Source of the DNA: an uncultured Acidobacteriaceae bacterium
GTDB lineage: Bacteria; Acidobacteriota; Terriglobia; Terriglobales; Acidobacteriaceae
NCBI GenBank assembly: GCA_903849645.1
Contig: CAINJJ010000009.1
Span: 124,001 to 188,000, forward strand
Reading direction: 5' to 3'
Length of the DNA stretch: 64,000 nucleotides
Shown here: piece after piece, positions 17,634 to 26,871 of the stretch
Numbering within the stretch: the stretch's first letter is position 1
Layout: every line of letters starts with the position of its first letter
The notes under the pieces: model-generated
The model's database searches: none
What the model was told of the DNA's origin: nothing
Seen by the model: the letters and a program-made list of their open reading frames with translations, nothing else
Position numbers and translations under genes: made by a program

Positions 17634-20600
17634 ATGAATTCCATTCAAGCGAATCGCAGCGGACTCTTCCGCGGCCTTCTCTTCTCTCTCGCCTTGCTTG
17701 CCGTCATCGCCCTTCCCGCGCTTGCGCAGGACGCCGGCTTTGGCTCCATCAGCGGCACAGTCACTGACCCCAAGCACTCAGTCGTGGCCGGAGCTACCAT
17801 CACCCTCATCCATACCGACACCGGCATCAAGCGTGAGCTCACCACCACTTCCGCCGGCAGCTACTCGGCCAGCTTCCTCAAGCCGGGCCACTACGAGATT
17901 CTTGTCGCGGCCCCCGGCTTTGCCAAGGTCGACCGCAAGGACATGACCGTCTTCGTCGGCCAGATCGTCACCATCGACGTCGAGCTTCCCGTCGCCTCCG
18001 CCCAGGACACGGTCACCATCACCGCCGACGCGCCCCTTATTGACACCTAACAGGTGGGCTCGGCCCAGGAGATCGGCCAGGAGCTGCTCAGCAACGTGCC
18101 CATCAACGGCCGCCGCTTTGACAATGTCGTGCTGCTCACGCCCAACGTGGTGCCCGACGGCGCCAGCGGCCTGCTCAGCTTCCGCGGCGTCTCCGGCCTT
18201 TACAACACCAACCTCATTGACAGCGCCAACAACAACCAGGCCTTCTTCTCTGAGGCCCGCGGCCGCGCCATCGGCGCTCCTTACGTCTACTCCACTGACT
18301 CCATCCAGGAGTTCCAGTCCGGCGCATCGTCTTACAGCGCTTCCTTCGGCCAGGCGGCCGGCGGCCAGATCAACGCCGTCACCCGCTCCGGCGGCAACCA
18401 GTTCCACGGCGACGCGTTCCTCTTCCTGCGCAACCCGGAGCTGAACGCCCTTGACCCCTGGAGCAAGGAGCAATCGCCGCTGCAGGCGACGGCCTCCTTG
18501 AAGCAGGCCTTCCTCACCAAGCTCATCAAGGAGCAATACCAGTACGGCGGCTCGATCAGCGGCCCCATCCTGCGCGACAAGCTGTTCTTCTTCTTTACCT
18601 ATGACGGCTTCCGCAAGAGCGCGCCCATCCTTTACGCCTCCACCTACGACTTCACCAACCTCTATACGGGCAAGACGGTCGCCAATGGCTTCACGGCCAC
18701 AGCCTGCCCTTCGCCCCTGACCCCCAGCCAGTGCCAGGCCGCCGTCGACTATCTCGAAGGCAACACAGCCGGCATGGGCGGATACAAACTGCAGGGATCC
18801 TTCCCCCGCAGCATCACCCAGAACATCTACTTCCCCAAGATCGACTGGCAGGTCTCTGAGAAGCACCACCTGACCGGCGAGTTCAACTGGCAGGACTTCA
18901 AGGAGCCAAACGGCTACAACACCGCCAGCACCGTCTCCAACGGCGGCGTCACCCAAAACGGGACGGCCAAGTTCCAGGAGCGCTTTGCCATCTTCAACCT
19001 GACCAGCGTGCTCACCCCGCGCATCGTCAACCAGTTGCTCTTCCAGTGGTCGCGCGACTTCGAGCAGGCCACCACCAACACCGGCGGTCCCGCCGTCAGC
19101 GTGAGCGGCATCGCCAGCTATGGTGAAACCAGCGCCCTCCCCCGCGGCGCATTCCCTGACGAGCATCGCGACCAGATCGCCGACACCGTCTCCCTCACCA
19201 GGGGCCGCCACGAACTCAAGTTCGGCGTGGACCTGAGCTTCATCCACGAGTACCTCGCCAACCTCTTCCAGGGTGACGGCAGCTACAGCTACTCCGGTGC
19301 GCAGGCAACCGCCTTCGGCAACTGGGCTCTCGACGTTTTTGGCGCAGTCACCAACGACGGAAAAGCAGGCAAGCACTACACCAGCTTTACCCAGGTCAAC
19401 GATCCCATCACCCACATCGGCGCCGACGACTTCTGGAACAAGGATCTCTCCGGCTTTGCCGAGGACCGCTACAAGATCACCCCCAAGCTGCTCATCTCCG
19501 CCGGTCTCCGCTACGATGTGCAGTTGGTTCCCCAGCCGCCCAAGCCCAATACCTCCAGCGCGCTGGCCAACCTCTACACCGCCAAAATCAACCAGGTCAA
19601 CAGCCAGTTCCAGCCCCGCGTCGGCTTCAGCTATCAGGGATGGAAGGGCGGCGTAATTCGCGCCGGCTACGGCATGTTCTACGGCCTCACCTCCAACTCC
19701 ACCTACTACACCATGCGGGTTGAAAACGGCGTCTATCAGCAGCAGTACAACGCGTCGCCGGCCACCACATGGGCGCCATCGAACCTGAACGTGCTGTTCA
19801 CGCCCCCCGGTCCGGCTCTTGCCGCTCCGTTCACAGGCGCGCACACTCCAGTCGTCGATCCCAACGCGGGTTCAGCAGGGCTCGCGGCGCTTTCCATCCG
19901 CGGACTCGACCCCAACTTCAAGAACCCCCGCGCCCAGTCGTTTGACGCCACCGTCGAGCAGGAATTTCCCGGGCACTTCTCCGTGAGCGCCGGCTACGTG
20001 GGCAACTACGCACAGTTCCTTCCTCTCTTCATTGACACCAACGTGGCCCCCGCCACCACCACCAAGACCTACGACCTGGTGGATGCCACCGGAGCCACCA
20101 CCAAGACCATCACCGTCCCCTGGTACACCCAGCGCAAGACCTACGCCACGGCCAACATCCTTACCGGCTTCAGCGTGGTCGACAGTTGGTATCACTCGCT
20201 GGCGGTTACGGTGAAGAAGCCCTTCAGCCACGGCATCTCCGGTCTGGCCAACTACACCCTCGCCCATGCCAACGACGGCGGTCAGGTCTCCGGCGTCAAC
20301 GGCACCTTCAACGGAACTGACACCCCCATCGACCCCAACAACCTGGGCGCTGAGTGGGGCCGCTCCGATCTCGACATCCGCCAGCGCTTCACCGGCACGC
20401 TGGTGGCTGCGCCCACCTTCAACGTCAGCAACGGCCTCGCCAAGCTTGCCGCCAACGGTTGGACGCTCTCGGCCACCTACACCGCGCAGTCCGGCTTCCC
20501 GGTCACTGCCTTCATGAGCAGCTATCCCAGCAGCGGCTTGGGTGTCGGCGACCCCAACAACCCCTCCAAGGTCGCCGGCGACGGCGGCATCACCGGCGCT

Positions 20601-20993
20601 GAGCTGAGCCTTTTCAACTCCGGCACCGGCGGACGCGTTCCGCAGTATGCCCGCAACGCCTTCGAGGCCCCCGCGCTGCAAAACGTGGACGCCCGCCTGG
20701 CCCGCACCTTCACGCTCACGGAAAAGCTGAAGGTCGACATCTTTGCCGAAGCCTTCAACGTAACCAACAGCGTGATGCCCATCAGCGTGGTCTCTAACGG
20801 CTCTTCGTTCCTGGCCGTCGGCAAGACAGCCACAGCCAACGGCGTGACCAACAGTTGCGTTGGCCACTCCAACGACTGCATCGTGCCTTACCTGGCCTCC
20901 AACCCGACCCAGCCCTTCAAGGCCGTGTCGGCCACCAGCGGCGTCCTCTACGGACCCCGCCAGGCCCAGTTCTCGGCCAAGTTCATCTTCTAA
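17634..20993 (+). pseudogene. Oar-like TonB-dependent receptor interrupted by one in-frame TAA
   Basis: Reading through a single TAA at 18048-18050 gives a 1119-residue protein in one frame. The N-terminal part has a signal peptide (LFSLALLAVIALPALA) and a carboxypeptidase-regulatory-like domain (GSISGTVTDPKHSVVAGATITL ... GSYSASFLKPGHYEILV). After the stop come the plug (QEIGQELLSNVPINGRRFDNVVLLTPNVV) and the beta-barrel, ending in the terminal strand PRQAQFSAKFIF. A CAA to TAA change would explain the stop (TAACAG from CAACAG, Gln-Gln). It may be a recent pseudogene, a base-call error, or read through. Such receptors import large ligands, often glycans, across the outer membrane. Confidence 0.85.
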
Positions 20994-21009
20994 CCATCAA
21001 CTGTTCAGT

Positions 21010-21055
21010 AAAGGAAAAGGGCAGCGCGGCTTCGGCCGTTCTGCCCTTTTCCTTT
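21010..21055 (+). terminator. Strong terminator after the receptor gene
   Basis: A 15-bp arm AAAGGAAAAGGGCAG (21010-21024) pairs perfectly with 21041-21055, enclosing CGCGGC-TTCG-GCCGTT. The descending arm supplies the T-rich end. Confidence 0.85.
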
Positions 21056-21111
21056 GGACCCTCCGGGCCGACCGAATACGATAGCAATATTCCCTTTCGG
21101 AGGCATTGCGC

Positions 21112-22014
21112 GTGCGCAGGTCGGTTGCTCTCAGCTTCGTTCTCACGGTTCTTCTCTCTGTGTTTGGTGTCGCCCAGGCTCAGCAGCCGGCGCCCACCCA
21201 CGTCATCGGCTTCATGACCGACTTCGACGTCAAGGACGACGCCGTTGGCATCTGCAAGGCCGTCATGGACGGCGTCGCCCCCGGCGTGCGCATCCTCGAC
21301 ATCACCCATCAGTCCGAGCCCTACAACATCGCCATGGGCGCGCGCTTCCTGGCCGGCTCGGCGCCTTACTATCCCAGGGACGCGGTCTTCGTCGTGGTCA
21401 TCGACCCCGGCGTCGGCTCCACGCGCAAGGCCATCATCGCCAAGTCCAAACTCGGCCAGTACTTCGTGCTCCCCGACAACGGTCTGCTCACCCTTGTCCA
21501 GGACCGCGACGGCATCGCCGAGGCCCACGAAATCACCAACCCCGCATGGATGATCGGATCCGGCATCTCCTCCACCTTTCATGGCCGCGACATCTTCTCC
21601 CCCGCCGGCGCTCACGTAGCTCGCGGCGACGACTTCGCCCAGGCCGGTCCCGCCCTCGACGTCACCCGGCTCGTCCATCTCGACCTCAAAACCGCTACCG
21701 TCGATGCCGCCGGCCTCCATGCTGAAGTCATCGGAACCGACGGCCCCTATGGCAACCTCGTGCTCAACGTGCCCGCCGAGGCCTGGTTCAAACTCGGCTA
21801 CAAGCTCGGCGACTCGGTTCCCATCACCCTCGACGGCAAAAGCTACTCCTTCCCCTTCTTCAAGACCTTCAGCGATGTCCCCGTGGGCAGTGAACTCTTC
21901 TACATCGACTCCCGCGGACGTCTCTCCGTCGGCATCAACCAGCGCAACTTCTCCGTTATCTACAAGGTGGGCCGGGGCGCGACATTGACCATCCCCCACA
22001 AAAGCGCCAACTGA
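21112..22014 (+). CDS. Exported SAM hydrolase (chlorinase/fluorinase, DUF62) family protein
   Basis: 300 residues from GTG 21112, chosen over TTG 21106 because CGGAGG (21098-21103) is then 8 nt away. A signal peptide (VALSFVLTVLLSVFGVAQA) precedes the catalytic fold. Family motifs are intact: FMTDFDVKDDAVG, ILDITHQ, VVVIDPGVGSTRKAI and STFHGRDIFSPAGAHVARG. Cytoplasmic relatives hydrolyse S-adenosylmethionine to adenosine and methionine using an activated water. The export signal is odd for a SAM enzyme, so the true substrate is uncertain. The next gene, 49 bp on, is also exported. Confidence 0.85.
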   Translation: MRRSVALSFVLTVLLSVFGVAQAQQPAPTHVIGFMTDFDVKDDAVGICKAVMDGVAPGVRILDITHQSEPYNIAMGARFLAGSAPYYPRDAVFVVVIDPGVGSTRKAIIAKSKLGQYFVLPDNGLLTLVQDRDGIAEAHEITNPAWMIGSGISSTFHGRDIFSPAGAHVARGDDFAQAGPALDVTRLVHLDLKTATVDAAGLHAEVIGTDGPYGNLVLNVPAEAWFKLGYKLGDSVPITLDGKSYSFPFFKTFSDVPVGSELFYIDSRGRLSVGINQRNFSVIYKVGRGATLTIPHKSAN

Positions 22015-22063
22015 GGCGCAGCCTCGCCGCCACGCCAGCCGACTCACCCGAGGAGCCAAACCC

Positions 22064-23152
22064 ATGAGAACCGCCATCACGCTCTGCATCCTGGCCGGAA
22101 TCGCTGCCCTTGCCACTCTCCCCGCCGCCAGCCAGGAGCCCGCAGCCCCCGCGCCCGTTCACCGCTGGAACCTCGTCATCCACGGCGGCGCGGGCGTCAT
22201 CGAGCGCGCCCGCATGGACGAGAAGACAGAGGCCGCCTACCGCGCCTCGCTCGCGCAGGCTGCTGAAGCCGGGGCCAAAGTTCTCGACCGGGGCGGCGCG
22301 GCGCTCGACGCCGTAGAGGCGGTTTTGAATGTTCTGGAGGACGACCCCCTCTTCAACGCCGGCCGGGGCGCGGTCTTCTCCGCGGAAGGCAAAAACGAGC
22401 TCGACTCCTCCATCATGAACGGCTCCGACCTCCGCGCCGGCGCGGTTGCCGGCGTCACCCGCACCCGCCACCCCATCAGCCTGGCCCGCGCCGTCATGGA
22501 AAAATCTCCCCACGTCATGCTCGTCGGTCCCGGCGCGGATGCCTTTGGGGCCCGCGTTGGCCTGGAGCAGGTGGACCCCAGCTTCTTCTTCACCGAGAGC
22601 CGCTGGCAGTCGCTCGTCCGCCAGCTTCAAAAGGAGGGCCGCCCCGTGCCGCCCCGTCCCGCCGGAGCGCCGCCGCCGGGCGGTCCCGTCATTCCCGTCG
22701 CGCAGCTTGAGGAGTCCTCTGACTCCCATCGCTTCGGCACCACCGGCGCCGTTGCCCTCGACCGCGCCGGCAACATCGCCGCCGGCACCTCCACCGGGGG
22801 CATGCAGGCCAAGATGCCCGGCCGCGTCGGCGACTCGCCGATCATCGGCGCCGGCACTTACGCCTCCAACCAGTCCTGCGCCGTCTCCGGCACCGGCACC
22901 GGCGAGTACTTCATCCGCCTCGGCGTCGCCCGCGAGGTCTGCAACCTCGTCCAGTTCAAGGCCATGCCCCTCCAGCAGGCAGCCGATGAGGTCATTCATA
23001 AGGAGCTTGAAGGATTGCATGGAGACGGCGGCGTCATCGCCGTCACCCCCGACGGCCAGATGGCCTGGAGCTTCAACACCCCCGGCATGTTCCGCGCCCG
23101 CATCAGCGAAGGCGGCAAAGTCGAGGTCCGCATCTTCGCCAACGAGCCGTAA
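22064..23152 (+). CDS. Exported isoaspartyl peptidase / type III L-asparaginase
   Basis: 362 residues with a signal peptide (TLCILAGIAALATLPAASQ) and the Ntn-hydrolase fold. Visible are LVIHGGAGVIER, FNAGRGAVFSAEGKNELDSSIMNG, the autoprocessing site HRFGTTGAVALD (cleavage before the Thr that becomes the nucleophile), AGTSTGGMQAKMPGRVGDSPIIGAGTYA and SGTGTGEYFIR. These enzymes remove beta-aspartyl residues from damaged peptides and hydrolyse asparagine. GAGGAG is 9 nt upstream. It is probably co-transcribed with the preceding gene. Confidence 0.92.
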   Translation: MRTAITLCILAGIAALATLPAASQEPAAPAPVHRWNLVIHGGAGVIERARMDEKTEAAYRASLAQAAEAGAKVLDRGGAALDAVEAVLNVLEDDPLFNAGRGAVFSAEGKNELDSSIMNGSDLRAGAVAGVTRTRHPISLARAVMEKSPHVMLVGPGADAFGARVGLEQVDPSFFFTESRWQSLVRQLQKEGRPVPPRPAGAPPPGGPVIPVAQLEESSDSHRFGTTGAVALDRAGNIAAGTSTGGMQAKMPGRVGDSPIIGAGTYASNQSCAVSGTGTGEYFIRLGVAREVCNLVQFKAMPLQQAADEVIHKELEGLHGDGGVIAVTPDGQMAWSFNTPGMFRARISEGGKVEVRIFANEP

Positions 23153-23194
23153 TCTGCCCGTTGTCACCGGAAACGAATCTCATCGAAAGGAACT

Positions 23195-23436
23195 ATGCCG
23201 ACTATCTTTCGAGAACGGGGGTTCAGGTTCTTCTTCTACTCCAATGAGGGGTATCCCGCGAGCCCGTCCATATTCACGTTGAAAAGGACGACGTGGAAGC
23301 AAAATTCTGGCTGAAACCAGAGGTTCGAGTGGCTTACAATGACGGCTATGATGCCCGCACTCTACGCGAGTTGCTGGCCATCATCCGCTTCAACCGGAAT
23401 CGCATCGAGAGGGCTTGGAATGAGTACTTCGGCTAG
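23195..23436 (+). pseudogene. DUF4160 protein gene with a -1-type frameshift
   Basis: The first frame starts at ATG 23195 (AAAGGA upstream): MPTIFRERGFRFFFYSNEG, the usual DUF4160 beginning. The expected continuation EPVHIHVEKDD ... EAKFWLKPEV, then YNDGYDARTLRELLAII and RAWNEYFG, lies in another frame, ending TAG 23434-23436. The switch occurs at the GGGG at 23248-23251; one extra G would restore a single ORF. DUF4160 genes are commonly followed by DUF2442 genes, as here. The function is not established. Confidence 0.75.
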
Positions 23437-23677
23437 CGCAACGCGCGTCCGCTTCGATGCGGACAGCCTCTGGGTTGACCTGAGCGACGGCCGGGTGATC
23501 GGTGTCCCGCTCGCCTGGTTTCCCCGCCTCCTGGACGGGACTGCCGAGCAGCGGGAGCAGGTCAGAATCACCAGCCGTGGTCTGCATTGGGACGCTCTCG
23601 ACGAGGACGTTTCCATCGCCGGCCTTTTGGCCGGTCTCGGCGACCTGAGCTCCGGCAACTCCACCTTCGCCGCGTGA
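23420..23677 (+). CDS. DUF2442 family protein
   Basis: 85 residues from ATG 23420, which overlaps the last 17 bases of the DUF4160 gene. The core ATRVRFDADSLWVDLSDGRVIGVPLAWFPRLLDGT ... RGLHWDALDEDVSIAGLLAG is typical of DUF2442 (the D-G-R-x-I-x-V-P-L-x-W-F-P-R-L motif). The DUF4160-DUF2442 pair behaves genomically like a toxin-antitoxin or regulatory couple, which is inference. The partner is frameshifted, so this may be an orphan. Confidence 0.85.
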   Translation: MSTSASATRVRFDADSLWVDLSDGRVIGVPLAWFPRLLDGTAEQREQVRITSRGLHWDALDEDVSIAGLLAGLGDLSSGNSTFAA

Positions 23678-23773
23678 GCCTCCGCCACCCGCCTGTCCAA
23701 TCCCGTCAATGCAATTGATTTCGGCAGCCGGGGGAGAGCTCACCGCCTCTCCCCCGCCGCCCCATGCCTCTAT

Positions 23774-24352
23774 CTATCGAATAATCTCGAACTTCTCCCA
23801 GGGTAGATTGCACACCGGGCACTTCTCGTGCTCTTCCTCGTTCTCAGACGTATAGCCGCACACCGCGCACACATAAAAGTCCCGCGCCTCGGCTACCCAT
23901 GAGTCCGTCTTGCCGTCTTCCAGCAGGGCAATGGCCTCGGTATAAAGCCGGGCATGGCTCTTTTCGGCCTCCATCGCCCAATGGAAGGTTCTTACCGCGG
24001 CCGTGTTCTTGTGCGTCTCCGCCTCGGCCAGAAAACCCGGATACATGATGTCGATCTCGTACTGCTCCCCGCCCAGAGCGGTCTTCAGGTTGGCCGCCGT
24101 CGAGGACACGTGGACCGGATGAATCTCGCACTCGGCATAGCCGCCCAGCTGTCCGATCACCCTGGCATGGTTGGTGGCGTGAATCATCTCGGCGCGCGCC
24201 GCCGCCCGAAACAGGCTGGCCGCTCCGTGCAATCCTTCATCGTCGGCCTTCACCGCAAAGGCGCTGTACTTGGCATGTGCATTCGACTCGCCCTTGAAGG
24301 CGGCCTGCAGGTTCTGAACCGTGATCGTATTTACCGCAACAATTCCAGGCAT
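23774..24352 (-). CDS. Rubrerythrin
   Basis: 192 residues. The ferritin-like diiron domain contains ESNAHAKYSAFA, FRAAARAEMIHATNHARVIG and HWAMEAEKSHARLY, supplying the carboxylate and His ligands. The C-terminal rubredoxin-like domain has two CxxC pairs, CAVCGYTSENEEEHEKCPVC. Rubrerythrins reduce peroxide in the cytoplasm. GGAGAG precedes the start. The gene is probably monocistronic. Confidence 0.95.
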   Translation of the reverse strand: MPGIVAVNTITVQNLQAAFKGESNAHAKYSAFAVKADDEGLHGAASLFRAAARAEMIHATNHARVIGQLGGYAECEIHPVHVSSTAANLKTALGGEQYEIDIMYPGFLAEAETHKNTAAVRTFHWAMEAEKSHARLYTEAIALLEDGKTDSWVAEARDFYVCAVCGYTSENEEEHEKCPVCNLPWEKFEIIR

Positions 24353-24549
24353 GGTTGTTTCTCTCCAACTCCGCTCAAGAGCCTACGAGCGCCCTGAGAC
24401 GCCGCGCTGTGATGCAGGTTACATCCCATGCGGCAAGCAACTCCGGTTCGGGCAGTTCATTTCAGATCGGCCCCGGAGTGCATGAAACGTCAAAAATCGC
24501 AAAGCTTCCCCAGCGCGCAAATTCTGCCTTGCGCACCCCAAACCTCGTT

Positions 24550-24852
24550 CTATGTCAGGAAGTAAACCGCCGCCAGCGCCAGCCCGATAGCCCCAGCCTG
24601 CAGCGCCAGCACCCGCAGCGCCGCTCCCGGAGCCTTCTTGATCCATTGAAGAGCAAACCAGGCAATCACCGGGACCTGCGACACCATCAGTATTTGGAAA
24701 ACGTGAGCCGCAGCGCCCTCATCTGCCTCATGCGCCGTGCCGTAGAGCGCGGCGTGGCCCAGCACAATCGCCAGTCCGGCAAAGGACAGCAGCAGTGGAA
24801 CAAAGGCGCTGGGCAGCTTCAAGAGTTGCGGCTTCATGGCAGCGGCTTGCAT
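24550..24852 (-). CDS. Small membrane protein of unknown function
   Basis: 100 residues from ATG 24852, supported by GGGAGG 7 nt upstream. Three hydrophobic segments are seen: FVPLLLSFAGLAIVLGHAALY, AAHVFQILMVSQVPVIAWFAL and LRVLALQAGAIGLALAAVYFL. It lies directly downstream of the S41 protease gene (25-bp gap, same strand), so the two may form an operon. No family is recognised. Confidence 0.75.
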   Translation of the reverse strand: MQAAAMKPQLLKLPSAFVPLLLSFAGLAIVLGHAALYGTAHEADEGAAAHVFQILMVSQVPVIAWFALQWIKKAPGAALRVLALQAGAIGLALAAVYFLT

Positions 24853-24877
24853 CGTCAGGCCTCCCGGTTGCACCCGC

Positions 24878-26545
24878 TTACTGCGGCGTGCTGCGCGCCT
24901 CGGCCTTCTGCGTCAGCACGCGGTGCGCCGTGTCTTCCAGCGCCTGCGCCTCGGGCAAAAACGTCAGCGCCTTCTGAATCATCGGATCCCAGTCCGCCAG
25001 CGTCCTCAACCCCTGCAACTGGCCAAACTGGCTGGTGGCGATCTTTTCCTTGATGCTCACCTTCACCCAGTCCATCACGCCGTTCAGGTCGGCCTCGGTC
25101 CATGGAATATTCTGGCTCGTCAGGTACTGCTTGAACTCCAGCAGCACCGCGTCGTTGACCTCGAAGCTCTTGTCCACCGTGCGGTTGGAGAGGTAATGCG
25201 CGGCAAAGTGGAAGAACACCGACTTGATCAGCAGCGAGTCCTGGAAGTGGTTTGACTTGGGGCTTTCAATCTTCTCGTCCGGCGTGATGCCGCCGCCGCC
25301 ATACACCGTGCGTCCCGCGTCCGTCAGCTTGACCTCGCGGTTGGTGGTGTCGGCCGGCTGCGCCCCGGCATGGTTGTAGTAGTAGTCGTAAAGCGACACG
25401 CCCGTGTAGTTGCGCTGGATGAGCCGTCCCGACGGCGTGTAGTAGTGATACGTGGTCAGCGCCAGCCCGGTGTTCTCGCCCAGGTTGTAGACCGTCTGCA
25501 CCAGTCCCTTGCCAAAGGTGGTCTCGCCCACAATCAGCGCCCGGTCGTGGTCCTGGAGCGCCCCGCTCACAATCTCCGCCGCCGAGGCCGTACCCCGGTT
25601 CACCAGCACCACGATGGGGAAGGTCTTGCCCCCGTTGCCATGGGTGGCCGTGTAGTTCTGGTCCGGATACGCCCGTCCCCGCTGCGAAACAATGCCCTGG
25701 CCCTTGGTCAGCAGGTGATCGCATACCTCCACCGCCTGGCTCAGCAGGCCGCCGGGGTTGCCGCGCAGGTCAAATACAAGTCCCTTCAGGTCGCCAAAGC
25801 CGTCCACCGCTTCGATGACTTCCTGGGCCGTCGTCTCCTGGAACTGCGTCAGGTGCACGTAGCCGATACCCGGCCTGATCTCGTATTTCAGGTCCACCGA
25901 GGGGTGGGGAATCTCGTCGCGGATCAGGTCAAACACCAGCGGCTTGGCCTGTCCCTCGCGCACCATCGTCACCTGCACGTGGGTGCCCTTGGGCCCCTTC
26001 AGCGCCTTGGCCACCAGGTCGCTCGTCATCCCGTCGGTCGTCTTGCCGTCCACCGCGGAGATGATGTCGCCCGGACGAATGCCCGCCCGGTAAGAGGGCG
26101 TGTTCTCATACGGCGTGATCACATACGTCTTGGAGTTCTGCTGCTGGATGACCATGCCCACGCCGTAGTAGCGCCCGTGCTGGTCTTCCCGCATCTTGGC
26201 ATATGCCTTGGGGTCATAGAAGTTCGAGTGCGGGTCCAGCACGCGCAGCATCCCGGGAATCGCCCCGTCGTAGATGGCCGTGTCCGCCTTGTCGCCCTCG
26301 ATGGGCTCGGCGTAGTTCTGCTCCACCAGCGAGTACACGTTGGTGAACGACTTCAGGCTGTCGCGCAACTGGCTCTCGTCGGCAGAGGACTGTGCCCCCA
26401 CCTTGCGCTGCAAAACGCTGCCCACAACGGCGCAGACGACAAAAAACATCACAACGGAAAACAGGGCGCGGCGGGCGCGGGGAGTCATAGGCGGGAACAA
26501 CCTCCGGACGGCTGGAGCGGCAGACGCTCGATTGAGAATTTCCAT
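24878..26545 (-). CDS. S41-family carboxyl-terminal processing protease (CtpA-like)
   Basis: About 555 residues from ATG 26545; ATG 26488 is an equally possible start, with GGAGG 12 nt upstream. A single N-terminal membrane anchor (RRALFSVVMFFVVCAVVGSVL) places the protease outside the inner membrane. A PDZ domain (YEN..SYRAGIRPGDIISAVDGKTT) precedes the S41 domain with the substrate strand FDLRGNPGGLLSQAVEV, the catalytic Ser in NRGTASAAEIVSGAL and the Lys in GETTFGKGLVQT. It trims C termini of envelope proteins. The C-terminal 150 residues extend beyond a minimal Ctp. Confidence 0.92.
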   Translation of the reverse strand: MEILNRASAAPAVRRLFPPMTPRARRALFSVVMFFVVCAVVGSVLQRKVGAQSSADESQLRDSLKSFTNVYSLVEQNYAEPIEGDKADTAIYDGAIPGMLRVLDPHSNFYDPKAYAKMREDQHGRYYGVGMVIQQQNSKTYVITPYENTPSYRAGIRPGDIISAVDGKTTDGMTSDLVAKALKGPKGTHVQVTMVREGQAKPLVFDLIRDEIPHPSVDLKYEIRPGIGYVHLTQFQETTAQEVIEAVDGFGDLKGLVFDLRGNPGGLLSQAVEVCDHLLTKGQGIVSQRGRAYPDQNYTATHGNGGKTFPIVVLVNRGTASAAEIVSGALQDHDRALIVGETTFGKGLVQTVYNLGENTGLALTTYHYYTPSGRLIQRNYTGVSLYDYYYNHAGAQPADTTNREVKLTDAGRTVYGGGGITPDEKIESPKSNHFQDSLLIKSVFFHFAAHYLSNRTVDKSFEVNDAVLLEFKQYLTSQNIPWTEADLNGVMDWVKVSIKEKIATSQFGQLQGLRTLADWDPMIQKALTFLPEAQALEDTAHRVLTQKAEARSTPQ

Positions 26546-26871
26546 GGATACGAGTTCGAGTCCACCACGCACGGATGAACCGCTCGTTGACAAAAATCAA
26601 CCTTGCCCGGTGTTGGCAAGGCAAGGGGAGTTGGAAATCCGCTCGACACGGCCCCGCGGAGCCATCTTGGGCTAAAGTATAGCATTCTGTTGTTTGACTC
26701 CGCCCTCGCCCTTTCCGGTAGCCGCGTCGCTCCCCACACCCTGTTTATTGCAGGCAAACCGCCGATTCGACCGGAATCGCAACCCCGCCCCCTGTCCCCG
26801 CTCCCCAGGCATTTACAATAACGTCTATGCATCAGCGGGCAGTCCATCGCCCCTGAGCGTGTCCTGATCCT

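Noticed and set aside
17778..19844. 688-codon minus-strand open frame opposite the receptor gene
   Set aside because: It is a shadow of the GC-rich coding strand: low-complexity Gly/Val/Ala composition, no family motif, and the + strand encodes clear receptor domains.
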